DNA of 64,000 nucleotides from Nucisporomicrobium flavum (GTDB taxonomy: Bacteria > Actinomycetota > Actinomycetes > Mycobacteriales > Micromonosporaceae), in the NCBI RefSeq assembly GCF_016464385.1, contig NZ_JADMLH010000013.1:186001-250000 (forward strand), given 5' to 3'. The position numbers were made by a program, and so were the translations under genes. The notes below the pieces were generated by a model, which was not told where the DNA came from, ran no database searches, and saw nothing but the letters and a program-made list of their open reading frames with translations. Shown here piece after piece: positions 16,164 to 24,564 of the stretch. The stretch's first letter is position 1, and each line of letters opens with the position of its first letter.

Positions 16164-17456
16164 ATGCCCGCATCCCCGACCGGCGGTCGCGCCTCCCGCC
16201 GCACCGTCCTCGTGGCCGCCGCCGGCGCCGCCACCGTCGCCGCCGCGCCGCGGCCCGCGCTAGCGCATGACACCCCCGCAGCCGGCGGCTGGACCGCCAG
16301 CTGGGCCGCGGTGCCCACCACCATCCCGCCCGGTGCGCCGGCCGTGCTCGAGCGGCAGACCGTCCGGCACGTGGCGCACCTCAGCCTCGGCGGCGACCAG
16401 CTGCGGATCCGGCTCTCCAACGAGTTCGGGACCGCGCCGCTCATCGTCGGCGAGGTCCACGTCGCCCGCCGCCAAGGCGCCGGCGCGAGCACCGCCGCCG
16501 TCCCCGGCACCGACCGGCGCGTCACCTTCAGCGGTCACGCCTCGGCGACCGTGCCGGCCGGCGCGCCGCTGGTCAGCGACCCGGTGCCGCTGCGCGTCGA
16601 GGACGGGTCCGAGCTTCTCATCAGCATCTACTTCCCGCAGCGCACCCCGGTCACCACGCTGGCCGCGTTCTCGTACCAGGAGAACGTGATCGCCGCCGGC
16701 AACGTCACGGCGGCGCGTACGGTCACCGCGCAGTCCACGGTCACCCAGGACCTGTTCCTCACCGGGGTCAGCGTCCGCCGCCGCTCCGGCGCGATCGTGG
16801 CGCTCGGCGACTCCATCACCAACGGCGCCAACACCGAGACCAACGCCAACCACCGCTGGCCCGACCTGCTCGCCGCGAGGCTGCGCGCCGCGCGCGTCGA
16901 CCGCGGCGTGGTCGACCTCGGCGTGTCGGGCAACCGGTTGCTGCACGACCCGAACCCCCCGGCCGGCAGCGACGCGGAGGCGTACGCGGCGTACTTCGGC
17001 CAGAGCGGGCTGCGCCGCTTCGACCGTGACGTGCTCGCCCAGCCCGGCGCCCAGTACCTGATCGTGCTGCTCGGCGTGAACGACCTCGGGCACCCGGGCA
17101 CCACCGCGCCCGCCTCGGAGACCGTGTCGGCCGCGGACCTCATCGCCGGCCACCGCCAGCTCGTCGCCCGCGCGCACCAGGCGGGGCTGCGGGCGTACGC
17201 GGGCACGATCCTGCCCTTCTACGGCGACACGTTCGGCTTCTACACGCCGGAGAACGAGCGTAAGCGTCAGGAGCTCAACGCCTGGATCCGGCACGGCCAC
17301 GAGTACGACGGCGTCATCGACTTCGACGCGGTGATGCGCGATCCCGCCCAGCCGCTGCGGCTGAACCCGGCGTACGACAGCGGCGACCACCTGCACCCCA
17401 ACGACGCCGGCATGGCGGCCATGGCCGCGGCCGTGCCCCTGCGCTTCTTCCGTTAG
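16164..17456 (+). CDS. Secreted SGNH/GDSL hydrolase, XynE-like (probable carbohydrate esterase)
   Basis: The protein has 430 residues. A twin-arginine leader (SRRTVLVAAAGAATVAAAP) ends near AHA. An N-terminal beta domain (about 45-190) precedes the SGNH domain. The catalytic motifs are GDSITNGAN with Ser217, GVSGNRLL (block II), GVNDLGHPG (block III) and SGDHLHPNDAG with the Asp/His pair. This layout matches the XynE-like group of the SGNH superfamily, which includes acetyl esterases acting on plant polysaccharides. It is eight bases upstream of the GH115 gene. Together they would deacetylate and remove glucuronic acid from xylan side chains. Confidence 0.88.
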   Translation: MPASPTGGRASRRTVLVAAAGAATVAAAPRPALAHDTPAAGGWTASWAAVPTTIPPGAPAVLERQTVRHVAHLSLGGDQLRIRLSNEFGTAPLIVGEVHVARRQGAGASTAAVPGTDRRVTFSGHASATVPAGAPLVSDPVPLRVEDGSELLISIYFPQRTPVTTLAAFSYQENVIAAGNVTAARTVTAQSTVTQDLFLTGVSVRRRSGAIVALGDSITNGANTETNANHRWPDLLAARLRAARVDRGVVDLGVSGNRLLHDPNPPAGSDAEAYAAYFGQSGLRRFDRDVLAQPGAQYLIVLLGVNDLGHPGTTAPASETVSAADLIAGHRQLVARAHQAGLRAYAGTILPFYGDTFGFYTPENERKRQELNAWIRHGHEYDGVIDFDAVMRDPAQPLRLNPAYDSGDHLHPNDAGMAAMAAAVPLRFFR

Positions 17457-17464
17457 GACGCGCC

Positions 17465-20449
17465 ATGAGACCTTTCCTCGCCCTCGCCGCCCTCCTGCTG
17501 CCGCTGGTGGCCGTACCGTCCGCGGCGTCCGCCCACGGCAGGCCCGGCGCCGACGACCTCGGCGGCTACGTCTCCACCCACCCCGGCCCCGGCCGTTTCC
17601 CGATCGCCGACCGCGGCCGGGTCGCCCCGATCGTGGTCAGCGCCGGCGACCACGCGGGCGTCATCCGCGTCGCCGACGACCTGCAGACCGACCTCGAGAA
17701 GGTCACCGGCGTCCGGCCGGCCGTCGGGCACGACACGCTGCCCGCCGGCCGCGACCCGATCATCCTCGGCACGGTCGGCAAGAGCCCGCTGATCGACCGG
17801 ATGGTCGCCGCCGGCCGCCTCGACGTGCGCGGCCTGGCGGGCAAGTGGGAGACCACGGTCGAACAGATCGTCGAGCACCCGCTGCCGGGCGTGCGGCGCG
17901 CGTTCGTCATCGCCGGCAGCGACCAGCGCGGCACCATCTACGGCGCGTACGACCTGTCCAAGCGGATCGGCATCAGCCCGTGGCACTTCTGGGACGACGT
18001 CCCCGTGCGCCACCGCGACGCCCTGTACGCCCTGCCCGGCCGGCACACCCAGGGCACCCCCGCGGTGAAGTACCGGGGCTTCTTCATCAACGACGAGAAC
18101 CCCGCCACCGGCACCTGGGCTCCCGGCTACTTCGGCCCCGGCAAGGCGCCCGGCTATCCGGGCGGGCTCAACGCCGCGTACTACGCCAGGGTGTTCGAGG
18201 CCATGCTGCGGCTGCGCGCCAACTACCTGTGGCCGGCGGTGTGGGGCCGGGCGTTCGCCGAGGACGACCCGCAGAACCACGCCACCGCCTCGTACTACGG
18301 CGTGGTCATGGGCACCTCGCACGAGGCGCCGATGATGCGCGGCATCGAGGAGTGGAACCGGCACGCCAAGAACGGCACCGACCCGTACGGCGGCAACGGC
18401 GAGTGGAGCTTCCGGCGCAACTCCGACGCGATCAAGGCGTACTGGCGCGACGGCGCGGAACGCATGGCGCGGGACAAGATCGAGGGCGTCATCACCCTCG
18501 GCATGCGTGGCAACGGCGACGTGAGCCTGCCCGACGGCGACGGCATCGACCTGATGAGCTCCATCATCGACACCCAGCGGCAGATCCTGCGCGACACCGG
18601 CCTGATCGGCGCCCCCCAGGTGCAGACCCTCTACAAGGAGGTCCAGCGCTACTGGGACCAGGGCTACCGCCCGCCGGACGACGTCACGGTCGTGTTCTGT
18701 GACGACAACTGGGGCAACATGCGCAAGTTCCCGGACGCGTCGATGCCGGAGCGCAGCGGCGGGTACGGCATGTACTACCACTTCGACTACGTCGGTGGCG
18801 GGCGCAACTACAAGTGGGTCGACACCGTCAACCTCACGAACACGTGGGAGCAGTTGCACCGGGCGTACACGTCCGGCATCGACCGGCTCTGGATGGTCAA
18901 CGTCGGTGACATGAAGAACGAAGAGGAACCCTTGCAGTTCTTCCTCGACTACGCCTGGAACCCGAACGCGATCCCGCTGCACAAGCTGGGGGAGTGGGAG
19001 CGGCAGTACGCGGCGCAGAACTTCGGTCCCGCGCTGGCCCCGGCCATCGCCGACCTGCTCGCCGACTACGGCTACCTGCAGTCGCGCCGCAAGCCGGAAC
19101 TGCTGAACCGGCGGATCACCTTCAACCCCACGACCAACGAGATCGTGTACGACGACCAGGGCACCCCGTTCAGCCTCACCGACTACCGCGAGATGGACCG
19201 GGTCACCGCCGAGTGGCAGGTGCTCGGAGCCCGCGCCGACCGGTTGCGCCGCCTCGTGCCGGCCGCCTGGCAGGACGCCTTCTACCAGCTCGTGTACTAC
19301 CAGGTGAAGGGCACGGCGAATCTGTACGCGCTGCGGCGCGCCGAGTTCACCAACATCCTCTACGCCGCGCAGGGCCGCGCGTCCACCAACGACCTGGCCG
19401 ACGTCGCCGAGGCGCGCTTCGCCGAGGACCAGGCTATGAACGACTACTACAACACCGGCCTGGCCGGCGGGAAGTGGAAGAACTGGCAGCTGCAACCGAA
19501 GATCGGGTACGGCAACGTCGAACGGTACGGCCCCAACGCGCCCTGGCAGCAGCCGGAGAAGGACAACGTCGCGCTGCCCGACGAGATCTACCCGTACCTG
19601 AAGCGCATCGAGGTGCCCGCGGCGGCGGGGCTCGGCGTCGCCCTCGACGGCGGGGACGCGCAGGTGCTGCCGGAGTTCAGCCCGTGGCAGTCGCAGCCGC
19701 AGCAGTACATCGACGTGTTCAACAAGGGCACGACGCCGTTCGCGTACCGGATCACCGCGGGCAAGCCGTGGGTGCGCGTGACGCCCGCGGCGGGCCGGGT
19801 GGGCAAGGAGGTGCGGGCCACCGTCCGCGTCGACTGGTCCCGGGCCCCGGCCGGCACGACGAGCGTGCCCATCACGATCAGCGGGGCGGGGGAGCAGGTC
19901 GTGGTCCAGGCCCCGGTCCGCAAGCCGGCGCTGCGCCCGTCCGGCTTCGCCGAGGCCAACGGGTACGTGTCGATGCTCGCCCCGCATTACACCCGCAAGG
20001 TCGGCCAGTGGCAGCTGCTGCCCCGCATCGCCAAGACCGGCGACGGCCTCACACCGCTGGGCGGGGACGGTGCCCGGCTCGAGTACGCGATGACGCTGAC
20101 CACCACCGGACCCGTCCGTGTCTCCGCCGTGCTCTCGCCGCGCAACGACACGCTGCCCACCCCCGGCCTGCGGTACGCGATCTCGGTCGACGACCAGGCG
20201 CCGCAGACGGTGGACATCACCGCCGCCACGGGCGCCAACGCCACCACGATGAACCGGCAGTGGGAACGCAACACGTCCGACAATGTCAACGTCACGACGA
20301 CCACGCACACGATCGACCGCGCGGGTACGCACACCCTCAAGTTCTGGATGGTGGACCCGACGGTGATCCTGCAGAAGCTCGTCGTCGACACCGGCGGGGT
20401 GAAGTACAGCTACCTCGGCCCGCCGGAGAGCCGGGCGTACGGCCGATGA
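17465..20449 (+). CDS. Secreted GH115 xylan alpha-1,2-glucuronidase
   Basis: The protein has 994 residues and a Sec signal peptide (FLALAALLLPLVAVPSAASA). The GH115 core contains YRGFFINDENPA, RLRANYLWPAVWGRAFAEDD, YYGVVMGTSHEAPMMRG, IEGVITLGMRGNGD and FCDDNWGNMRKFP, all at the places expected for the family. The C-terminal ~300 residues form the five-helix bundle and a beta-sandwich domain that ends in FWMVDPTVILQKLVVDTGG. GH115 enzymes remove glucuronic acid or its 4-O-methyl ether from internal xylose residues of glucuronoxylan. The gene is transcribed with the esterase, under probable LacI control. Confidence 0.93.
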   Translation: MRPFLALAALLLPLVAVPSAASAHGRPGADDLGGYVSTHPGPGRFPIADRGRVAPIVVSAGDHAGVIRVADDLQTDLEKVTGVRPAVGHDTLPAGRDPIILGTVGKSPLIDRMVAAGRLDVRGLAGKWETTVEQIVEHPLPGVRRAFVIAGSDQRGTIYGAYDLSKRIGISPWHFWDDVPVRHRDALYALPGRHTQGTPAVKYRGFFINDENPATGTWAPGYFGPGKAPGYPGGLNAAYYARVFEAMLRLRANYLWPAVWGRAFAEDDPQNHATASYYGVVMGTSHEAPMMRGIEEWNRHAKNGTDPYGGNGEWSFRRNSDAIKAYWRDGAERMARDKIEGVITLGMRGNGDVSLPDGDGIDLMSSIIDTQRQILRDTGLIGAPQVQTLYKEVQRYWDQGYRPPDDVTVVFCDDNWGNMRKFPDASMPERSGGYGMYYHFDYVGGGRNYKWVDTVNLTNTWEQLHRAYTSGIDRLWMVNVGDMKNEEEPLQFFLDYAWNPNAIPLHKLGEWERQYAAQNFGPALAPAIADLLADYGYLQSRRKPELLNRRITFNPTTNEIVYDDQGTPFSLTDYREMDRVTAEWQVLGARADRLRRLVPAAWQDAFYQLVYYQVKGTANLYALRRAEFTNILYAAQGRASTNDLADVAEARFAEDQAMNDYYNTGLAGGKWKNWQLQPKIGYGNVERYGPNAPWQQPEKDNVALPDEIYPYLKRIEVPAAAGLGVALDGGDAQVLPEFSPWQSQPQQYIDVFNKGTTPFAYRITAGKPWVRVTPAAGRVGKEVRATVRVDWSRAPAGTTSVPITISGAGEQVVVQAPVRKPALRPSGFAEANGYVSMLAPHYTRKVGQWQLLPRIAKTGDGLTPLGGDGARLEYAMTLTTTGPVRVSAVLSPRNDTLPTPGLRYAISVDDQAPQTVDITAATGANATTMNRQWERNTSDNVNVTTTTHTIDRAGTHTLKFWMVDPTVILQKLVVDTGGVKYSYLGPPESRAYGR

Positions 20450-20946
20450 CCACCACCGTGGCGGTGCTCGCCCCGCCGGCCACCCGCGCGGACTTCGTGG
20501 CGGTCTACCGGACGGTGTTCGCCGGCCCGCTGTTCACCGCCACGGCGGTGCTGGAGGAGGCCGACATCGTGGCGGTCGCGCCGGCCGGCTGCTGCGCGCC
20601 CGGGCTCGCCGCCCGGCTCCGCGCGGCTGCCGGGCGCGGCTGCCGGGTGCTGGCCGCCGGGCCGGCCGTCGCGAGCCTGGCGGCGACCGGCCTGCTCGAC
20701 GGCCGGCGGGTCGCCGTCCACGAGGGACAGGCGGCCGCGTTCACCCGGCGGTTCCCGCGGGTTCGCGTCGCGGCGGGCGTACGGTTCGTCGACGACGACC
20801 CGGTGCTCACCGCGCCGGACCAGCGCGCCGCGGTCGACCTGTGCCTGCATCTGGTGCGCAAGGACCTCGGCGCGGAGGCCGCCGCGGATTTGTCGGCAGG
20901 GCTCCACCCGTACGTCGTCCAGCGGACATGTACCGGAAGCCGCTGA
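20446..20946 (+). CDS. DJ-1/PfpI-like domain protein, remnant of a GlxA-type AraC regulator
   Basis: The protein has 166 residues, and its ATG overlaps the GH115 stop (ATGA). The sequence resembles the amidotransferase-like half of GlxA/FtrA AraC-family regulators: LAATGLLDGRRVAVHEG, FPRVRVAAGVRFVDDDPVLT, AAVDLCLHLVRKDLGAEAA. Two features are odd. The AraC DNA-binding domain (~100 residues) is missing after the linker. The nucleophile-elbow Cys, usually in a VCTGAF-like motif, is replaced by AAGPAVAS. It cannot be a normal DNA-binding regulator and is probably a decayed gene or a stand-alone effector-binding domain coupled to GH115. Confidence 0.6.
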   Translation: MTTTVAVLAPPATRADFVAVYRTVFAGPLFTATAVLEEADIVAVAPAGCCAPGLAARLRAAAGRGCRVLAAGPAVASLAATGLLDGRRVAVHEGQAAAFTRRFPRVRVAAGVRFVDDDPVLTAPDQRAAVDLCLHLVRKDLGAEAAADLSAGLHPYVVQRTCTGSR

Positions 20947-20992
20947 TCTCATAGATTGCTCGCGATCTATCTCTTCGATCGCGGGAGAACAC

Positions 20993-22030
20993 ATGTCCGT
21001 CGGCAGGATCGCGGCCGCGCTGGCCGCCGCACTCGCCACCACCGGCCTCTTCGCGCCGGCCCCGGCGCACGCGGCGGTCAGCCGGGCCGAGCTCGCGCTG
21101 CGCTGGGCCCCCATCCACTACCAGGACGTCGACGCCACCGGCAGCCACGCGCTGGGCGGGAAGTCGGACTACCTCACCAGGGTCGACTTCGACGGCGATC
21201 TCCGCGGGCGCAACAACTGGGACAACGCCGCCCAGTCCGGCGCGTCGTTCGCGGCGCACGTCTACTACTCCCTCGTCGAGACCGGCAGCCACTGGTACAT
21301 CACGTACTTCTTCTTCCACCCCCGCGACTGGATCGACCACCCGTTCTTCGAGACCGAGCACGAGAACGACGGCGAGGGCGTCATGCTCGCGATCGAGAAG
21401 AACGACACCGAGTACGGCGTGCTGCGTTCGGCCGTCACGGTCGCGCACACCAACTTCTACTCGTACGCCCCGGCGGGCAGCACCTGGACCAGCGGCCGGG
21501 AGAGCATCGACGGCACCCTGCAGATGCAGAGCTCGCCGCACGACTCGTTCCAGCACCCGGTGACCGCCCAGGAGGCGCGCGGGCACGGGCTCAAGGCGTA
21601 CCCGCAGTACACGATCAACGGCGACGGGCTCGTCTACTACCCGTCGACCACCGCCCAGACGCCCTCGAGCACCAACGACCGCGACGTGCAGTACGCCCTC
21701 ATCGACATCTTCGCCGACGGCGGCCTGTGGGCCCAGCGCGCGAACGCCGACCTCTTCGCCAACCTGGGCACGTTCGCCGGCGACACCTCGGGCGGCTGCG
21801 GTGTGGGCACGTTCTCCTGCGGCACCAACTCGGCCAACGCGCCGTGGGGCTGGGACGACGGCGACGACCTGCCCGGCCGCGGCGAGCTCGCCACCGACCC
21901 GGCGAAGCTCTCGGTGGAGTACTTCACCGTGCCGGGGACGCCGGCGCGGTCGTACACATACAACCCGTACTCGAGCGCGGCGAAGGCCCTGAAGGAAGCG
22001 GCGAAGACCGCACCGCGGGTCACCGATTGA
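20993..22030 (+). CDS. Secreted protein of unknown function
   Basis: The protein has 345 residues with a signal peptide (RIAAALAAALATTGLF to APAHA). A GGGAG-like ribosome site precedes the ATG. The mature protein is rich in aromatic and acidic residues: RWAPIHYQDVDATGSHALGG, WYITYFFFHPRDWIDHPF, FETEHENDGEGVMLAIEK, and WGWDDGDDLPGRGELATDPA near the end. The HENDGEG core weakly recalls the GHRHDWEH-type motif of NPP1/Vps62-like proteins, but I cannot place it in a family. Cys residues occur only in the CGVGTFSCG segment, perhaps one disulfide. It has its own promoter region after the GH115 group. Confidence 0.7.
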   Translation: MSVGRIAAALAAALATTGLFAPAPAHAAVSRAELALRWAPIHYQDVDATGSHALGGKSDYLTRVDFDGDLRGRNNWDNAAQSGASFAAHVYYSLVETGSHWYITYFFFHPRDWIDHPFFETEHENDGEGVMLAIEKNDTEYGVLRSAVTVAHTNFYSYAPAGSTWTSGRESIDGTLQMQSSPHDSFQHPVTAQEARGHGLKAYPQYTINGDGLVYYPSTTAQTPSSTNDRDVQYALIDIFADGGLWAQRANADLFANLGTFAGDTSGGCGVGTFSCGTNSANAPWGWDDGDDLPGRGELATDPAKLSVEYFTVPGTPARSYTYNPYSSAAKALKEAAKTAPRVTD

Positions 22031-22047
22031 CATCCTGGCAGGTTCGC

Positions 22048-22078
22048 TTGACCCGGACCCTGGTGGAGACTCCATCCT
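22048..22078 (+). promoter_or_regulatory. Candidate MerR-type promoter with 19-bp spacer
   Basis: TTGACC (22048-22053) and CATCCT (22073-22078) are separated by 19 bases. This over-long spacing is what MerR regulators correct by twisting the DNA. The spacer holds the imperfect symmetric element ACCCTGGTGGAGAC. It precedes the GyrI-like/MerR gene pair. Confidence 0.4.
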
Positions 22079-22083
22079 GATCT

Positions 22084-22108
22084 CCGGCGGCGCACGGTGC
22101 GCCGCCGG
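22084..22108 (+). promoter_or_regulatory. Hairpin in the 5' leader of the GyrI-like gene
   Basis: An 11-bp perfect stem (22084-22094 CCGGCGGCGCA, 22098-22108) with a three-base loop ends 17 bases before the ATG at 22126. It leaves the GCGGAGG ribosome site free. It could be a terminator for the upstream gene read through from the new promoter, or an mRNA-stability element. Confidence 0.45.
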
Positions 22109-22125
22109 GGACGCGGAGGTGGCTC

Positions 22126-22617
22126 ATGGTCGAGATCCGGTTGCGGGACGTGCCCGACCAGCACGTCGTGACGGAGATGCGGGTGGTCGGCCAGGCCGAC
22201 CTGCAGGCGTGGCTGCCCGGTGCGATGGCACGGGTGGCCGAACGGGCCCGCGCCGCGGGCGGGCTGCTCGGCACCAGGGACTGGCCCTTCCTCGAGCGGC
22301 CCGCCCACCCCGACGAGCCGGTGTTCGTCACCATCTACGAGGGCAACCCGAACGAGGCGCCGACCGAGGTCGAGGTCTGCGCGACCGTCGCGGCCGGTGG
22401 CGACCGGACCGTTCCGGCCCACCGGGAGGCGTACGCCCGGGTGACGAAGTCCCAGGTCGTCACCGGGGAGCTCGGCGGGGTCTACGAGGCGGTCGAGAAA
22501 TGGGTTCTCGACAACGGGCTGACGGTGGCCCACGCGCCGCGCGAGATTTACTGGACCGACTTCGGCGCCGCCACCGGCGACGACGAGGTCTTCGACGTCG
22601 CCTTCCCGGTCGCCTGA
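22126..22617 (+). CDS. GyrI-like small-molecule-binding domain protein
   Basis: The protein has 163 residues and is built only of the GyrI-like/bacterial transcription-activator effector-binding fold. Features are IRLRDVPDQHVVTEMRVVG at the start, VEVCATVAAGGDRTVPAHRE in the middle and the end YWTDFGAATGDDEVFDVAFP. The MerR protein encoded next carries the same fold fused to a DNA-binding domain (DVAEQHVLSEMRYV), so the pair arose by duplication. It may bind the same ligand as a decoy or detoxifying partner. Its stop overlaps the MerR start (TGATG). Confidence 0.82.
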   Translation: MVEIRLRDVPDQHVVTEMRVVGQADLQAWLPGAMARVAERARAAGGLLGTRDWPFLERPAHPDEPVFVTIYEGNPNEAPTEVEVCATVAAGGDRTVPAHREAYARVTKSQVVTGELGGVYEAVEKWVLDNGLTVAHAPREIYWTDFGAATGDDEVFDVAFPVA

Positions 22618-23429
22618 TGGCCGCCGGGCCCGGCCTGCTCACCATCGGCGAGTTCGCCCGCCGGTCCGGGCTGTCGATCCGGGCCCTGCGGCTGTACGAC
22701 CGGATCGGGCTGCTGCAGCCGGCCGAGGTGGTGCCGGCCACCGGATACCGGCGGTACGCGGGCCGTCAGCTCTACGCCGCCCGCCTGATCGCCCTGCTGC
22801 GCCGGCTCGACATGCCGCTCACCCAGATCACCGAGATCGTCGGGGCGCCCGGCCCCGAGGCCGCCGACCGGCTCGCCGGCTACTGGACCGCGGTGGAACG
22901 CCGGCTCGCCGCGCAGCGCGAGCTCGCCGACCGCCTGGTGCGCAACCTCGCCGCCGAGACGCCGGCCCCGGACGGCGCCTGGCCGGTGTCGGTCCGCGAC
23001 GTCGCCGAGCAGCACGTCCTGAGCGAGATGCGCTACGTGACCGCCCCGGACCTCGGCTGGATCCGGGAGGCGACCGCGCGGCTGACCGGCGTGGCCGAGC
23101 GCTGCGGGGGACCGGCCGGTCCCCGCTTCGTGGTCTTCCACGGCGACGTCGGCGAGGACACCGACGGGCCGGTCGAGGTGTGCGTACCGGTCCGCCCCGA
23201 CGCCGCCGTCCGCACGGAACCGGCCCACCGGGAGGCGTACATCCCGGTGGTCAAGGGTCACTTCGAGCCGCCGCAGATCCTCTCGGTCTACGACACCGTC
23301 GCCCGCTGGGTCCGCGAGCACGGCCACACCGTGGTCGCCCCGCCCCGCGAGGTGTACGGCTACCCCGCCGACCCGGGGACGGCCGGTCCGGACGACCTCG
23401 TCTGCGACGTCGCTTTCCCGTTCCGCTGA
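22617..23429 (+). CDS. MerR-family transcriptional regulator with GyrI-like effector domain
   Basis: The protein has 270 residues. The winged helix-turn-helix (LTIGEFARRSGLSIRALRLY, then DRIGLLQPAEV and GYRRYAGRQLYAARLIALL) is followed by the dimerisation helix (about 80-115). A GyrI-like effector-binding domain occupies 125-270 and ends VCDVAFPF. This is the BmrR-type architecture, in which a bulky hydrophobic or cationic ligand triggers activation. The ATG overlaps the preceding stop. A promoter with the 19-bp spacer typical for MerR control lies before the pair, so autoregulation is likely. No efflux pump is adjacent. Confidence 0.9.
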   Translation: MAAGPGLLTIGEFARRSGLSIRALRLYDRIGLLQPAEVVPATGYRRYAGRQLYAARLIALLRRLDMPLTQITEIVGAPGPEAADRLAGYWTAVERRLAAQRELADRLVRNLAAETPAPDGAWPVSVRDVAEQHVLSEMRYVTAPDLGWIREATARLTGVAERCGGPAGPRFVVFHGDVGEDTDGPVEVCVPVRPDAAVRTEPAHREAYIPVVKGHFEPPQILSVYDTVARWVREHGHTVVAPPREVYGYPADPGTAGPDDLVCDVAFPFR

Positions 23430-23432
23430 CCC

Positions 23433-24440
23433 TCAGTCCTGAGGCGCGTTCTTGGGCGGGGCGGTGCTGTCGCGCACGATGAGCTCCGTCGCCAGCTCCA
23501 CGCGGGGGGTCTGGATGTCCTCGCCCTGGGCCAGCCGCAGCGCGGTCCGCGCGGCCAGGCCGCCCATCTCGGCGAGGGGCTGGCGCACCGTGGTCAGTGG
23601 CGGGGACGCCCAGCGGGCCTCCGGCAGGTCGTCGAAGCCGACCACGCTGAGGTCGTCGGGCACGCGCAGGCCCTTGTGCCGGGCGGCCTCGTACACGCCG
23701 AGGGCCATCGTGTCGCTGGAGGCGAAGATGGCGGTCGGGCGGTCGTCCATCTCGAGCAGCGACATGCCGCCGGCGAAGCCGGACTCGTACAGGAAGTCGC
23801 CCTGGCGGATGAGCGACTCGTCGACCGACTCGAGGCCGGTGCGGTAGCCGTCGAGGCGGGCCCGGCTGCAGATGAGGTGTTTCGGGCCGGCGATGAAGCC
23901 GATGCGGCGGTGGCCCAGCGACGTCAGGTGCTGGGTCGCCGACAGGCCGCCCGCCCAGTTGGTGGCGCCCACGGTGGGGATGTCCAGGGGCGCGCCGCCC
24001 GCCGGGTCGATGACCACGACCGGGATGTTGAGCCGCTGCAGTTCCGCGTAGACCGGGGTGGTCAGGTCCGAGGTCACGAAGATGACCCCGTCGGACTGGC
24101 GGGCGTACAGGTTCTGCATCCACTGGCGGGTCGCCGCGGAGCGCCGGTGCACGGCGGAGACGACCGTGCCGACTCCCGCGGCGTGCATGACGTCCTCGAC
24201 GCCGCGGATCAGCTCGACCGCCCAGGGGCTGTCGAGGTCGTTGAAGACCAGGTCGACCAGGGCGGCCTTGCCGGTCGGCTGGCGGGACGCGCGCCGCCGG
24301 TACCCGTGCTGTTTGAGCAGGTTCTCCACCAGCTCGCGGGTCTGCGGGGCGACGTCGGCGCGCCCGTTGAGGACACGGGAAACGGTGGGAACCGACACGC
24401 CGGCCTCCCGGGCGATCGCGGCGATGGTCACGCGGGCCAC
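23433..24440 (-). CDS. LacI-family transcriptional regulator (second paralogue)
   Basis: The protein has 335 residues. The helix-turn-helix is VTIAAIAREAGVSVPTVSRVLNG, and the effector domain has VDLVFNDLDSPWAVELIRG, GLGHRRIGFIAGP-like and FASSDTMALGVYEAARHKG. Much of the sequence is nearly the same as the LacI at 14781, including the recognition helix SVPTVSRVLNG, so both probably bind related operators. The palindrome-like ACGTAAGTTTCGG lies 12-24 bases before its start, consistent with autoregulation or cross-regulation. Convergent with the MerR gene (three bases between stops) and divergent from the ceramidase gene. Confidence 0.92.
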   Translation of the reverse strand: MARVTIAAIAREAGVSVPTVSRVLNGRADVAPQTRELVENLLKQHGYRRRASRQPTGKAALVDLVFNDLDSPWAVELIRGVEDVMHAAGVGTVVSAVHRRSAATRQWMQNLYARQSDGVIFVTSDLTTPVYAELQRLNIPVVVIDPAGGAPLDIPTVGATNWAGGLSATQHLTSLGHRRIGFIAGPKHLICSRARLDGYRTGLESVDESLIRQGDFLYESGFAGGMSLLEMDDRPTAIFASSDTMALGVYEAARHKGLRVPDDLSVVGFDDLPEARWASPPLTTVRQPLAEMGGLAARTALRLAQGEDIQTPRVELATELIVRDSTAPPKNAPQD

Positions 24441-24451
24441 GGACGCCTCCT

Positions 24452-24464
24452 ACGTAAGTTTCGG
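24452..24464. promoter_or_regulatory. Candidate LacI operator before the second lacI and the ceramidase gene
   Basis: ACGTAAGTTTCGG has one perfect arm (TTTCGG) and one degenerate arm of the 13-bp palindrome. A further AAGT-ATTCC-like half site is at 24478. It sits in the 124-bp divergent promoter region. Confidence 0.4.
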
Positions 24465-24564
24465 GATCGAGTCTCGGAAGTATTCCACACCCGCTGCGGG
24501 AAAACATGAATCGCATTAGCATCTCCGGATATCCATCGACCTCTGTCGCTGCCCGGAGGTGCCC

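Noticed and set aside
17453..20332. Long open frame antisense to the GH115 gene
   Set aside because: It encodes a Val/Arg/Gly/Ala-rich sequence without domains. It mirrors the third-position GC bias of GH115 and is a typical shadow frame in high-GC DNA.
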